A stretch of 64,000 nucleotides of DNA, taken from NCBI RefSeq assembly GCF_047600445.1, contig NZ_JASGKT010000002.1:1-64000 (forward strand), read 5' to 3'. Under the pieces are notes generated by a model that was not told the origin of the DNA, ran no database searches, and was given only the letters and a program-made list of their open reading frames with translations. The position numbers and the translations under genes are program-made. The stretch comes from Piscinibacter sp047600445 (lineage in GTDB: Bacteria; Pseudomonadota; Gammaproteobacteria; Burkholderiales; Burkholderiaceae_C). This document shows positions 1 to 8,830 of this stretch, in pieces (within the stretch, counting starts at the first letter, position 1; each line of letters opens with the position of its first letter).

Positions 1-21
1 TTGTCAGGCTAATAACCAAGG

Positions 22-57
22 AAACGCCCCGATCAATTACTTGATCGGGGCGTTTTT
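22..57 (+). terminator. Rho-independent terminator of an upstream gene
   Basis: A perfect 15-bp inverted repeat (22-36 with 41-55) encloses a four-base loop and runs into a T-rich stretch on the + strand. The gene it ends lies before the window. The minus-strand reading has a weaker T-run (TTTCCTT), so it might also stop fadD transcripts, which end 20 bases away at 76. Confidence 0.9.
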
Positions 58-75
58 CTTTGGCATTTCGAGGGT

Positions 76-1770
76 TCAGCTTCTCAGCTCGCGGCGCAGT
101 ATCTTGCCGACGTTCGATTTCGGCAGTTCGTCGCGGAATTCGATGTGGCGCGGGCGTTTGTAGGCGGTGAAGTTTTCGCGGCAGTAGTCGGCGAGGTCGG
201 ATTCGCTGAGCAACGGATCGCGGCGCACGACGTACAGCTTCACGGCCTCGCCGGACTTCTCGTCGGGCACGCCGATCGCGGCGCACTCCAGCACGCCGGG
301 GTGCAGGCTCACCACCTGCTCGATCTCGTTCGGATAGACGTTGAAGCCGGACACCAGGATCATGTCCTTCTTGCGGTCGACGATCTTGATCGAGCCGTCG
401 GGCGCCATCACGCCGACGTCGCCGGAGCGGAAGTAGCCATCGTCCGTCATCACCTTGGCCGTCTCGTCGGGGCGGTTCCAGTAGCCCGCCATCACCTGCG
501 GCCCCTTGATGCAGATCTCGCCCGGTTCGCCGAGCGGCAGATCGCGCCCGTCGTCGTCGCGGATCGCCACCGAGGTGGACGGCACCGGCAGGCCGATGCT
601 GCCGCTGAAGCTGTCGTCGTCGAAGCGATTGACCGTCACCACCGGCGAGGTTTCGGACAGTCCATAACCCTCCACCACCGGGCAGCCGGTGACCTTGCGC
701 CACTTCTCGGCGGTGGCGCGCTGCACCGCCATGCCGCCGCCGTTGGAGATCACCAGTTCGGAGAAATCCAGCCGCGCGAAGTCGGGGTCGTTCGCCAGCG
801 CGTTGAACAGCGTGTTGACGGCCGGGAACATGTTCACGCGGTGCTTGGCCAGCGTCTTCACGAAGCCCGGAATGTCGCGCGGGTTCGGGATCAGCAGGAC
901 CCGCGTGCCGAGCCGGGCGCCCAGCAGGTAGCAGGCCGTCAGCGCGAAGATGTGGTACAGCGGCAGCGCGCACACCACCGTCAGTTGCCGACCGCGCGGC
1001 AGCGTGTCGAGCTTGGGTTGGAACCAGGCCTGGGACTGCAGCACGTTGGCCACCACGTTGCGATGCAGCAGCGTCGCGCCCTTGGACACGCCGGTGGTGC
1101 CGCCGGTGTATTGCAGGAACGCGGGGTCGTCGGGGCCGATGTCGGGGCGCTTCAGGTGCAGCCGCGTGCCCTCGGCCAGCGCCATGTTGAAGCGTGTGAC
1201 CGTGCGGCCCTCGCCCAGCGGCAGGCTGAACTCCGGCACCATCTTGCGCAGGTGGCGCACCGCGAGGTTGACCAGTTGCCCTTTCCAGAAGCCGAGCAGG
1301 TCGCCCATGGACGCCAGTACCACGTGCCGGACGCTGGTGCGCTCGATCACCTCGGCGAGCGTGGCCGCGAAGTTCTCCAGCACCACGATGGCCTCGGCGC
1401 CCGAGTCGTTCAACTGGTGCTCCAGCTCGCGCGCGGTGTACAGCGGGTTGACGTTCACGACCACGTAGCCGGCGCGCAGCACCGCCGCGATCGCCACCGG
1501 GTACTGCGGCACGTTGGGCATCATCAGCGCGACGCGCGCGCCGCGCGCCAGGCCGCGCGCCTGCAGCCAGGCGCCGAGCGCGGCCGACAGCTCGTCGATC
1601 TGCGCGTAGCTCAGCTCGCTGTCCATGCACACCGCGGCGCCGGCGCGCGCGTGCTTGCGAAAGGCCTCCTCGAGCAGCTCGGTCAAGGAGCGGTAGCACG
1701 AGGGGTCGATCTCGGCGGGAACGCCGCTCGGGTAGCTCGCCAGCCAGGGCGAAGCGACAGGGGTGGTCAA
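76..1770 (-). CDS. fadD: Long-chain fatty acid--CoA ligase
   Basis: AMP-forming acyl-CoA synthetase of 564 residues that activates fatty acids with ATP and CoA for beta-oxidation or lipid synthesis, probably at the inner membrane. The family motifs are in order: the P-loop YTGGTTGVSKGA near residue 221, GYGLSETSPV near 368, the SGDVG and DRKKDMILVSG linker region near 450-475, and the C-terminal catalytic lysine in PKSNVGKILRRE near 547. The reading frame stays open far upstream, but the protein family begins close to a TTG codon at 1770. That TTG follows a good Shine-Dalgarno sequence (GAAGGAG, 8-base spacing), so a TTG start is chosen. Length fits FadD (about 560). The next gene upstream on the same strand starts 57 bases away. 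Confidence 0.93.
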   Translation of the reverse strand: MTTPVASPWLASYPSGVPAEIDPSCYRSLTELLEEAFRKHARAGAAVCMDSELSYAQIDELSAALGAWLQARGLARGARVALMMPNVPQYPVAIAAVLRAGYVVVNVNPLYTARELEHQLNDSGAEAIVVLENFAATLAEVIERTSVRHVVLASMGDLLGFWKGQLVNLAVRHLRKMVPEFSLPLGEGRTVTRFNMALAEGTRLHLKRPDIGPDDPAFLQYTGGTTGVSKGATLLHRNVVANVLQSQAWFQPKLDTLPRGRQLTVVCALPLYHIFALTACYLLGARLGTRVLLIPNPRDIPGFVKTLAKHRVNMFPAVNTLFNALANDPDFARLDFSELVISNGGGMAVQRATAEKWRKVTGCPVVEGYGLSETSPVVTVNRFDDDSFSGSIGLPVPSTSVAIRDDDGRDLPLGEPGEICIKGPQVMAGYWNRPDETAKVMTDDGYFRSGDVGVMAPDGSIKIVDRKKDMILVSGFNVYPNEIEQVVSLHPGVLECAAIGVPDEKSGEAVKLYVVRRDPLLSESDLADYCRENFTAYKRPRHIEFRDELPKSNVGKILRRELRS

Positions 1771-1826
1771 GAGAGCATCTCCTTCGGAATCGAACCCACG
1801 ATGCTCCCGGCGCGGGCGTGCACCCG

Positions 1827-2555
1827 CTACGGGAGTTGTCCTAACGCGGCGGGCAGCGGCGCGGCGCCCACCGGCCACTCGAACAGGGCCGCGGCCAGCG
1901 CGTTTTCGCGCTCCTCGACGGTGGCAAGAAAAGGGTCGGCCCCGCCCATCGCCTTGAAAGTGTCGAAGCCGCTTTCGAGGAACTGCTGCAAGGCCGGCAG
2001 GCCGGCCGCGCGCGCCGGGCCGCGCATCAGGTGCAGGCTGGTGCGCAACAGCGGCTTGCGTGTCAGGCGGTCGAGGTCGCGGCCGACGGCGAGCGTCAGG
2101 CGGATCTGCTCGTCGCGCGCCTCGCTCTGGCCGGTGCGCTGCCAGGCGGTGGCGTAGCTCGAGCGGTCGATCGGCTGGCCGAGCAGGTGGCGGCCCATCG
2201 TGCTGTCCAGCGTCTCCGACAGCGCATGCAGCCGCGCCAGCAACTCCACGGTGCCGACCAGGTCGTGCGGGAACAGCCGCACCAGCGCCGGAACCACGCG
2301 CGCGAACTGCGCGTCGCGTTCGCTGTAGTCCTTCGGGCCGTACAGCTCGTCGAGGAAGAAGCGCGCCGCCGCCGCGTAGCGTGGGTTCGCCAGCAGGTCG
2401 GCATAGGTGCGCGCGAAGCGCTGCTGCTGGTAGCTCTTCAGCGCCTGCACGGCGGCGCCCAGGGCCGCGTCGGCCGTGCGCGCCTCGCGCTCGCGCGCGA
2501 CGACCTGCAACTGCGACAGGATGGTTTGGGCATCGGCCGACATGACCCCGAGCAT
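1827..2555 (-). CDS. Conserved-looking hypothetical protein, helical
   Basis: I do not recognise a named family. The 242-residue product has no signal peptide or membrane segment. It looks mostly alpha-helical, with a central motif FFLDELYGPKDYSERD near residues 67-82 that has the look of a conserved core. It lies 56 bases upstream of fadD on the same strand and could be co-transcribed with it. Two in-frame ATGs exist, at 2555 and 2543. The first has GGAAA 8 bases upstream and is preferred, but the second is possible. Its long open frame and high third-position GC support a real gene. Confidence 0.75.
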   Translation of the reverse strand: MLGVMSADAQTILSQLQVVAREREARTADAALGAAVQALKSYQQQRFARTYADLLANPRYAAAARFFLDELYGPKDYSERDAQFARVVPALVRLFPHDLVGTVELLARLHALSETLDSTMGRHLLGQPIDRSSYATAWQRTGQSEARDEQIRLTLAVGRDLDRLTRKPLLRTSLHLMRGPARAAGLPALQQFLESGFDTFKAMGGADPFLATVEERENALAAALFEWPVGAAPLPAALGQLP

Positions 2556-2630
2556 GCCGGGTTTCCAAGCCCCGCGGTTAGTCGAGGCGCTCTAGGCCGG
2601 ACGCGGTGATCGGTGCAACACTCGCCGCGC

Positions 2631-3137
2631 ATGCAACGGCGCACTCTTCTCAGGCTCGGCATCGGCGCCGCGGTGACGCTCGCGGTCGCGGGCGGCGGCA
2701 TCGCGCTGGTGCGGCCCGGCCTGCGCGGCGCGCAGCTCGGCGAGGCCGGGCGCGAGGTGATGCGCGCTGTCGCGCGCGCCGTGCTCGACGGCGTGCTGCC
2801 CGGCGAGGCGCAGGCGCGGGACCGGGCGCTCGACGCCCACCTGGGCCGGCTCGACGCCGCCATCGCCGCCTTCCCGCCCGCCACGCGCGCCGAGCTGTCG
2901 CAATTGCTCGCGCTTCTGGCCAGCGCGCCGGGGCGGCTGGCGCTGGCCGGCCTGGGCACGGCCTGGCCGCAGGCCGAGGTCGAGGCCATCCAGCAGGCGC
3001 TGCAAGGCCTGCGTGTCTCGCGCCTGTCGCTCAGGCAGCAGGCCTACCACGCGCTGCGCGACCTCACCAACGCAGCCTATTTTTCCGACCCCGCGGCCTG
3101 GGCGCACCTGCGCTATCCAGGCCCGCCCGATCTCTGA
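2631..3137 (+). CDS. Tat-signal small subunit for a GMC dehydrogenase
   Basis: The 168-residue product begins with MQRRTLLRLGIGAAV, a twin-arginine-type N-terminus followed by a hydrophobic stretch. It therefore probably carries a Tat signal for export of a folded partner. The rest is helical and resembles the small (gamma) subunit family of gluconate-2-dehydrogenase-like enzymes, for example the motif YHALRDLTNAAYFSDP near the C-terminus. The gene ends 11 bases before a GMC oxidoreductase that has no export signal of its own. The usual arrangement is that the small subunit carries the flavoprotein through the Tat pore. An in-frame GTG at 2613 is an alternative start; neither start has a strong ribosome binding site. 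Confidence 0.8.
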   Translation: MQRRTLLRLGIGAAVTLAVAGGGIALVRPGLRGAQLGEAGREVMRAVARAVLDGVLPGEAQARDRALDAHLGRLDAAIAAFPPATRAELSQLLALLASAPGRLALAGLGTAWPQAEVEAIQQALQGLRVSRLSLRQQAYHALRDLTNAAYFSDPAAWAHLRYPGPPDL

Positions 3138-3148
3138 GAGGCCTTGCG

Positions 3149-4762
3149 ATGAGTCGCCTGCCCGATCCCGTCCGCGCCGGCCTGCAACGCGGCTGGCGCG
3201 TGCTCGGCGGGCCGCACGGCCCGCTGCCCGAGCAGGTGGAATGTGATGTCGCGATCGTCGGCAGCGGCGCCGGCGCCGGCATCAGCGCCGAACTGCTGAC
3301 AAAAGCCGGCCTGCGTGTGCTGATCGTCGAGGAAGGCCCGCTGCGCAGCAGCACCGACTTCCACCAGCGCGAGAGCGAGGCCTACCCGCAGCTCTACCAG
3401 GAGAGCGCCGCGCGCAAGACCGCCGACAAGGCGATCACCATCCTGCAGGGGCGCTGCGTCGGCGGCTCGACGACGGTGAACTGGACCAGCTCCTTCCGCA
3501 CGCCGGCGCCCACGCTCGCGCACTGGCAGTCGGCGTTCGGCCTGGCCGACTACGGCGCCGACGCGCTCGCGCCGTGGTTCGAGCAGGCCGAGCGGCGCCT
3601 GAGCATCGGGCCGTGGCTGACCGCGCCGAACGACAACAACGAACTGCTGCGCAGGGGCGCCACCGCGCTGGGCATCGCCGCGCCCATGATCCGGCGCAAC
3701 GTCAAGGCCTGCTGGAACCTCGGTTCCTGCGGCATGGGCTGCCCGACCAACGCCAAGCAGTCGATGCTGGTGACCACGCTGCCCGCGGCGCTGGACGGCG
3801 GCGCGACGCTGTTCGTGCAGACGCGCGTCGAGTCGCTGGCGCTCAAGGGTGATCGCATCGAGTCGCTGCGCTGCGTGCCGGTCGGCCCCGACGGCGCGCC
3901 GGCCGGCGCGCCGCCCACGCGCGTCGTCGCGCGCCACGTGGTGGTGGCCGGCGGCGCGATCAACTCGCCCGCGCTGCTGCTGCGCTCCAAGGCGCCCGAT
4001 CCGCACGGCCTGCTCGGGCGCCGCACCTTCCTGCACCCGGTGGTGATCTCGGCGGCGCTGTTCGACCGCCCCGTCGAGGGCTGGCAGGGCGCGCCGCAGA
4101 CGGTCTACTCCGACCACTTCCTCGAGACGCATCCGCTGACCGGCCCGATGGGCTACAAGCTCGAGGCGCCGCCTATCCACCCGGTGATCTTCGCCTCCAC
4201 GCTGCCCGGCTACGGTCGCGAGCAGAGCGAGCTGCTGGCGCAGTTCGCCAACACGCAGGCGCTGCTGGCGCTGCTGCGCGACGGCTTCCACGAGCAGTCG
4301 CCGGGCGGGCGCGTGACGCTGCGCGACGACGGCTCGCCGCTGCTCGACTACCCGCTGAACGACTTCGTGATGGACGGCGCGCGCCGCGCCTTCCTCAGCA
4401 TGGCCGAGATCCAGTTCGCCGCCGGCGCGCGCGCGGTGCAGCCGGTGCACGAGACGGCGCGCCGCTATGCCTCGTGGCCGCAGGCGCGCGAGGCGATCGC
4501 CGACTTGCCGATGCAGCCGCTGCTGACGCGCGTGGTCAGCGCGCACGTGATGGGCGGCTGCGGCATGGCCGCCGACGAGCGGCGCGGCGTGCTGCGGCCC
4601 GACGGCACGCACTGGCAGATCGGCAACCTGTCGGTGCACGACGGCTCGATCTTCCCGACCAGCATCGGCGCCAACCCGCAGTTGTCGATCTACGCCATCG
4701 TCAACCGGCTCGCCACGCAGCTCGCCAAGCGGCTGAACGGCCGCGACGTGGCGCTCGCCTGA
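3149..4762 (+). CDS. GMC family FAD-dependent oxidoreductase
   Basis: Flavoprotein of 537 residues in the glucose-methanol-choline family. It has an N-terminal FAD-binding GSGAGAG near residue 36, a second FAD contact GRCVGGSTTVNWTSSFRTP near 101-119, a cysteine-rich NLGSCGMGCPTNAK near 190, and the C-terminal family signature MGGCGM...NPQLSIYA with a histidine before MGG. It probably oxidises an alcohol or polyol in the periplasm together with the Tat-signal subunit just upstream, passing electrons to the respiratory chain. The substrate cannot be read from sequence; some relatives are annotated as long-chain alcohol oxidases, which would suit the neighbouring fadD and lipase, but that is inference. 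Confidence 0.9.
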   Translation: MSRLPDPVRAGLQRGWRVLGGPHGPLPEQVECDVAIVGSGAGAGISAELLTKAGLRVLIVEEGPLRSSTDFHQRESEAYPQLYQESAARKTADKAITILQGRCVGGSTTVNWTSSFRTPAPTLAHWQSAFGLADYGADALAPWFEQAERRLSIGPWLTAPNDNNELLRRGATALGIAAPMIRRNVKACWNLGSCGMGCPTNAKQSMLVTTLPAALDGGATLFVQTRVESLALKGDRIESLRCVPVGPDGAPAGAPPTRVVARHVVVAGGAINSPALLLRSKAPDPHGLLGRRTFLHPVVISAALFDRPVEGWQGAPQTVYSDHFLETHPLTGPMGYKLEAPPIHPVIFASTLPGYGREQSELLAQFANTQALLALLRDGFHEQSPGGRVTLRDDGSPLLDYPLNDFVMDGARRAFLSMAEIQFAAGARAVQPVHETARRYASWPQAREAIADLPMQPLLTRVVSAHVMGGCGMAADERRGVLRPDGTHWQIGNLSVHDGSIFPTSIGANPQLSIYAIVNRLATQLAKRLNGRDVALA

Positions 4763-4773
4763 GGCACCGGGGC

Positions 4774-5736
4774 ATGCTCGCGCGGCTCCAGCAGGTGATC
4801 ACGCTGTCGCTGCTGGCGTTCGCCGTGGCCTGGGCCGGCTGGTTCGCGCGGCAGGGGCGCTGGGGCTGGGCGCTCGGCGGCGCGCTGCTGATCCTGTTCG
4901 GCTACGCGCTCGTGCTCGCGATCGAGTTCGTGCTGCTCGGCCTCGTGCATGGCGACGACCCCGCGCCGCGCGCCGGCCCCGCGCAACTGCTGCGCGCCTG
5001 GTGGGGCGAGGTGCTGTGCGCGCCAAGCGTGTTCTGCTGGCGCCAGCCGTTCCGCTCGCGGGCCGAGCCGGACCACCTGCCGGCCGGCGCCGCCGGCCGC
5101 CTCGGCGTGGTGCTGGTGCACGGCTTCGTCTGCAACCGCGGCTTCTGGAATCCGTGGCTGCGGCGCCTGCGCGCGGCCGGCGTGCCGGTGGTGGCGGTGA
5201 ACCTGGAGCCGGTGTTCGGCCGCATCGACGACTACGCACCGATCGTCGCGCAGGCGGTGGCGCGCGTGCGCCAGGCCACCGGGCGCGCGCCGCTGGTGGT
5301 GGCGCACAGCATGGGCGGGCTGGCGGTGCGGCGCTGGCTGTCGCGCTGCGGCGAGGCGCGGGCCGTCGAGCATGTCGTGACGATAGGCACGCCGCACCAC
5401 GGCACCTGGCTGGCGCGCTTCGGCCACACGCCCAACGGCGTGCAGATGCGCCGCGCGGGCGACTGGCTGGGCGTGCTGGCCGGCGAGGAGGGCGTGCTCG
5501 TGCCGGAAGCCCGCTACGCGCGCTTCACCTGCTTCTACAGCCACTGCGACAACATCGTCTTCCCGCCGTCCACCGCCACGCTGCCGGGCGCCGACAACCG
5601 CCACGTGGCGGGCTGCGCGCACGTGCACCTGGCGTTTCAGCCCGAGGTGTTCGACGCGGTGTGGTCGCGCGTGTCGGCGTCGCCGGAGTCGCCGGTGTCG
5701 GCCTCGAACTCGGGCGCGCCGGCCACGCGCGCGTAG
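4774..5736 (+). CDS. Membrane-anchored alpha/beta hydrolase (lipase-like)
   Basis: The 320-residue product has two N-terminal hydrophobic segments (about residues 8-25 and 30-55) and then an alpha/beta-hydrolase fold. The oxyanion region is VHGFVCNRGFW. The nucleophile elbow AHSMGG carries the catalytic serine, and the CDNIVFP and AHVHLAF stretches supply candidate Asp and His. It resembles triacylglycerol lipases/esterases tethered to the inner membrane. It starts 11 bases after the GMC oxidoreductase and is probably in the same transcript. Its last 100 bases overlap the end of phhA on the other strand, giving it a Ser/Ala-rich tail of about 30 residues beyond the fold. Confidence 0.87.
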   Translation: MLARLQQVITLSLLAFAVAWAGWFARQGRWGWALGGALLILFGYALVLAIEFVLLGLVHGDDPAPRAGPAQLLRAWWGEVLCAPSVFCWRQPFRSRAEPDHLPAGAAGRLGVVLVHGFVCNRGFWNPWLRRLRAAGVPVVAVNLEPVFGRIDDYAPIVAQAVARVRQATGRAPLVVAHSMGGLAVRRWLSRCGEARAVEHVVTIGTPHHGTWLARFGHTPNGVQMRRAGDWLGVLAGEEGVLVPEARYARFTCFYSHCDNIVFPPSTATLPGADNRHVAGCAHVHLAFQPEVFDAVWSRVSASPESPVSASNSGAPATRA

Positions 5737-6554
5737 ATCGGCGTGAAGTCGGCGCGCGTGGCGTCGAACAATTGCCCGAAGCCGTCGATGACGAAGTAGG
5801 TGGCTTGGTAGTCGTCGATCCGGTAGCGCGTGCGCATGATGCGCTCCAGCTCGAAGGCGCGCCGCCGCGGCAGGGTGCTGCCGACGCTGTGGCGCAGCTC
5901 GCCGGCCGACGACAGGATGCCGGCGCCGTAGGCGCGCAGGCCCGCGGGCGTGGCGATCAGGCCGAACTCCACCGTGTACCAGTACAGCCGCGCGAGGTAT
6001 TCGCACGCGGCCAGCCGGCTCGCCTTCAGCCCGCCCTCGCCGTAGGCCTGCATGTAGTCGGCGAACACCGGGTTGAACAGCAGCGGCACGTGGCCGAACA
6101 GGTCGTGGAACACGTCGGGCTCGACCACGTAGTCGAACTCCTCCGGCCGGCGTATCCAGCCCGTCACCGGAAAGCGCCGCTTCGCCAGCAGCGCGAAGAA
6201 GGCCTCTTCCGGGATCAGCCCCGGCACCGCCACCACCTCCCAGCCGGTGGCGCGGCACAGCCGCTCGCTCAGCGCGTCGAAGCGCGGGATGCGCTCGGGC
6301 GCGCCGAGCTGCGGCAGCGTGGCGATGAACTCCTCGCAGGCCAGCCCGGGCAACTGCGCGGCCTGGCGCTCGTGCAGGCGGCGGTACAGCTCGTGCTCGG
6401 CCGCGCTGTAGCGCTCCCAGTGCTGCTCGCAGGTGTAGTCGCCGCGCGCCTGCGCGTAGTCGCCGCGCGGCGGGCGGTTGCCCTGGCCGTAGGTGACCGG
6501 CGCGACGCCCTGGTTGACGCCGGAATGGAAGTCGGGCTGCGCGCTGTCGTTCAT
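5637..6554 (-). CDS. phhA: Phenylalanine-4-hydroxylase
   Basis: Non-haem iron, pterin-dependent enzyme that turns phenylalanine into tyrosine. The iron ligands appear in HDLFGHVP (His about 150 and 155), with the downstream glutamate in YWYTVEFGLI. Length of 305 residues fits the bacterial monomeric form. It lies 16 bases downstream of hppD on the same strand, so the two make a phenylalanine/tyrosine degradation operon: Phe to Tyr, then 4-hydroxyphenylpyruvate to homogentisate after transamination elsewhere. The C-terminus has an Asp/Ser-rich tail encoded within the 100-base overlap with the convergent lipase gene. Confidence 0.96.
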   Translation of the reverse strand: MNDSAQPDFHSGVNQGVAPVTYGQGNRPPRGDYAQARGDYTCEQHWERYSAAEHELYRRLHERQAAQLPGLACEEFIATLPQLGAPERIPRFDALSERLCRATGWEVVAVPGLIPEEAFFALLAKRRFPVTGWIRRPEEFDYVVEPDVFHDLFGHVPLLFNPVFADYMQAYGEGGLKASRLAACEYLARLYWYTVEFGLIATPAGLRAYGAGILSSAGELRHSVGSTLPRRRAFELERIMRTRYRIDDYQATYFVIDGFGQLFDATRADFTPIYARVAGAPEFEADTGDSGDADTRDHTASNTSG

Positions 6555-6570
6555 GGCCGCCGTCGCCGCG

Positions 6571-7686
6571 TCAGGCCGCGCGCTCGTCCTGCAGCACGCC
6601 GCGGCGGATCTGGTCGAGCTCGATGCTCTCGAACAGCGCGCGGAAGTTGCCCTCGCCGAAGCCCTCGTCGCCCTTGCGCTGGATCAGCTCGAAGAAGATC
6701 GGTCCGATCACCGTCTGCGTGAAGATCTGCAGCAGCAGCTCGTTGGGCGCGCCCTGGTGCGTGGCGCCGTCGATCAGGATGCGCAGGCGCCGGAGTTCGT
6801 CGAGCTTCTCGCCGTGGTTGGGCAGGCGCTTGTCGACCAGGTCGTAGTAGGTCTCGATGGTGTCCTGGAAGGCCACGCCGGCGCGCTTCATGCCGTCCAC
6901 CGTGCGGTAGATGTCGCTGGTGCCCAGCGCGATGTGCTGTATGCCCTCGCCGTGGTATTCGTCGAGGTATTCGGCGATCTGGCTCTTGTCGTCGCTGCTC
7001 TCGTTGATCGGGATGCGGATCTTGCCGCAGGGGCTGGTCATCGCCTTGCTCTTCAGCCCGGTGAGCTTGCCCTCGATGTCGAAGTAGCGCACTTCCTTGA
7101 AGTTGAACAGGCGCTCGTAGAACTCGGCCCATTCCTTCATGCGGCCGCGGTGCACGTTGTGCGTCAGGTGGTCGATGTAGGTCAGGCCGTGGCCGGGCAC
7201 GACGGCCTCGGCGTCGCCCAGCGGCACGAAGTCGACGTCCCAGATCGCGATGTCGCCGATCGCGCCGGGCCTGGCGCCGTCCTTGCCGTGCCAGCGGTCG
7301 ACGAAGTAGATCAGGCTGTCGCCTATGCCCTTGATGGCCGGGATGTTCAGCTCCATCGGCCCGGTCTTGTTGTCGAAGCCCCAGGCGCCCAGCGACAGCG
7401 CGCGCTCGTAGGCGGCGCGCGCGTCCTCGACGCGGAAGGCCATCGCGCAGACGCAGGGCCCGTGCAGGCGCGCGAAGCGCTGCGCGAAGGAGTCGGGCTC
7501 GGCGTTGACGACGAAGTTCACCTCGCCCTGGCGGTACAGCAGCACGTTCTTCGTGCGGTGCTTCGCGATGGCGCGGAAGCCGAGTTGCTCGAACAGCCGG
7601 CCCAGCGCCGCCGGATCGGGCGCGGCGTACTCGATGAACTCGAAACCGTCGGTGCCCATCGGGTTGTCCCAGGGGGTGAACTGCAT
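6571..7686 (-). CDS. hppD: 4-hydroxyphenylpyruvate dioxygenase
   Basis: Iron(II) dioxygenase of 371 residues that converts 4-hydroxyphenylpyruvate to homogentisate. It has two vicinal-oxygen-chelate halves. The C-terminal half holds iron ligands in GLTYIDHLTHNV, in EGIQHIALGTSD, and in a glutamate near QTVIGPIFFELIQRKGD. The start at 7686 is preceded by GAGGAG at 5-base spacing. It is the first gene of the hppD-phhA operon. It is divergent from an Lrp-type regulator 138 bases away, the usual layout for a substrate-responsive switch. Confidence 0.97.
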   Translation of the reverse strand: MQFTPWDNPMGTDGFEFIEYAAPDPAALGRLFEQLGFRAIAKHRTKNVLLYRQGEVNFVVNAEPDSFAQRFARLHGPCVCAMAFRVEDARAAYERALSLGAWGFDNKTGPMELNIPAIKGIGDSLIYFVDRWHGKDGARPGAIGDIAIWDVDFVPLGDAEAVVPGHGLTYIDHLTHNVHRGRMKEWAEFYERLFNFKEVRYFDIEGKLTGLKSKAMTSPCGKIRIPINESSDDKSQIAEYLDEYHGEGIQHIALGTSDIYRTVDGMKRAGVAFQDTIETYYDLVDKRLPNHGEKLDELRRLRILIDGATHQGAPNELLLQIFTQTVIGPIFFELIQRKGDEGFGEGNFRALFESIELDQIRRGVLQDERAA

Positions 7687-7824
7687 GCTCGCTCCTCGTC
7701 GGTGGATTGCGTCTTTGACCTGCCTCAACGCTGTTCGGCACTGTAGAAGCGCGGCGGCGCAGTTTTGATGCGAAATCCGGCCCTTCGGTGGCGATATGCA
7801 CAGGAAAATTGCAGAATCGTCGGC

Positions 7825-8307
7825 ATGGAAAACGCCATCCCGCTCGACACGATCGACCGGCGCATTCTTCGTGCGCTGCAAGCCGACGGCCGCGTCACCT
7901 ACGACGTATTGGCCGCGCAGGTGAGCCTGTCGCCCTCGGCGACGCTGCGGCGCGTCAAGCGGCTGGAGGAAGCGGGCGTGATCGCGCGCTACGTGGCGCT
8001 GGTGGCTCCGGAGCGTGTCGGCCTCGGGCTGACGGCCTACCTCAACGTGCGCCTGGAAAAACACGCCGAGACGCACAAGCGCAACCCGATGGACCTGTTC
8101 CGCGCCGCGGTGCAGACCTGGCCCGAGGTGGTGGAATGCGCCGCGCTGACCGGCGAGATGGACTACCTGCTGCGCGTGGTCGTGGAGGACATGGCGCACT
8201 ACTCGCGTTTCGTGATGGACACGCTGCTGCGCCACCCGAGCGTGGAGGACTGCAAGACGAGCTTCGTGCTCGACCGCGTCAAGAACACGACGGCGCTGCC
8301 CTTGTAG
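7825..8307 (+). CDS. Lrp/AsnC family transcriptional regulator
   Basis: A 160-residue regulator with an N-terminal winged helix-turn-helix (about residues 8-65: LDTIDRRILRALQADGRVTY, then LSPSATLRRVKRLEEAGVI) and a C-terminal ligand-binding RAM domain containing VVECAALTGEMDYLLRVVVED. It is divergent from hppD-phhA, so the likely role is control of tyrosine/phenylalanine catabolism in response to an aromatic amino acid or keto acid. The 138-base intergenic region has AT-richer patches (about 7763-7820) that could hold both promoters and the operator. I could not define a clear palindrome. Confidence 0.9.
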   Translation: MENAIPLDTIDRRILRALQADGRVTYDVLAAQVSLSPSATLRRVKRLEEAGVIARYVALVAPERVGLGLTAYLNVRLEKHAETHKRNPMDLFRAAVQTWPEVVECAALTGEMDYLLRVVVEDMAHYSRFVMDTLLRHPSVEDCKTSFVLDRVKNTTALPL

Positions 8308-8337
8308 GGGGCGGCGCCGTCGCGGGGCGAGGCGGCG

Positions 8338-8820
8338 TCAGCGCGGCTGCGCCAGCTCGAAGCGCGCCAGCGGCGCGCCGCCCGCGCGGTGCAGCGTGAG
8401 GCGCTTGCCGTCGAGCGTGTAGCCGTCGGCGGAGCGCAGCGCCTCGTAAAAGGCCTGCTCGGTCTCCAGGCCGTCGGGGCAGGCCATCATCGTGGCGGCG
8501 ATGTGCTCGAAGCGGATGCGCGCCTTGCCTTCGTCCAGCTCGAGGTTGGCGCCGAAGCCGTTGCAGCCGCCGAAGCCGGTGGCGCGCTTGTCCTCGACCT
8601 TCAGCAGCAGGTGCGGCTCGCGCGCCAGCGCCGGCACGGGCCGGCCGCGCAGTTCGACCAGCTTCCAGTACTTGCCGGCCGGGCCGTCGGGGCGCGCGGC
8701 GGCGGGTTTGTCGCCGGGGGTCGGGGGCATGGTGCAGCCGGCCGCCGCCAGGGCGGCGGCCGCGATCAGGATGGACAGGGAGCGCCCGAGGGCGCCGCGG
8801 GTCTCGGGCGTCTTTTCCAT
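8338..8820 (-). CDS. META-domain lipoprotein (HslJ-like)
   Basis: Small lipoprotein of 160 residues. The signal sequence ends in a lipobox with Cys29 (AAGC), so the mature protein is probably anchored in the outer or inner membrane facing the periplasm. The domain from about residue 50 on starts YWKLVELRG and contains the FGGCNGFGANLELDEG and TMMACPDGLETEQAFYEAL segments typical of META/HslJ proteins. Family members have been linked to stress tolerance, but the biochemical role is unknown. The gene lies 10 bases downstream of aqpZ on the same strand and may be co-transcribed with it. Confidence 0.87.
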   Translation of the reverse strand: MEKTPETRGALGRSLSILIAAAALAAAGCTMPPTPGDKPAAARPDGPAGKYWKLVELRGRPVPALAREPHLLLKVEDKRATGFGGCNGFGANLELDEGKARIRFEHIAATMMACPDGLETEQAFYEALRSADGYTLDGKRLTLHRAGGAPLARFELAQPR

Positions 8821-8830
8821 CGTTCTTGCC

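Noticed and set aside
145..2157. Forward open frame antisense to fadD and its upstream neighbour
   Set aside because: No motif, and a biased His/Arg/Ala/Val composition as expected for the reverse of a GC-rich gene.
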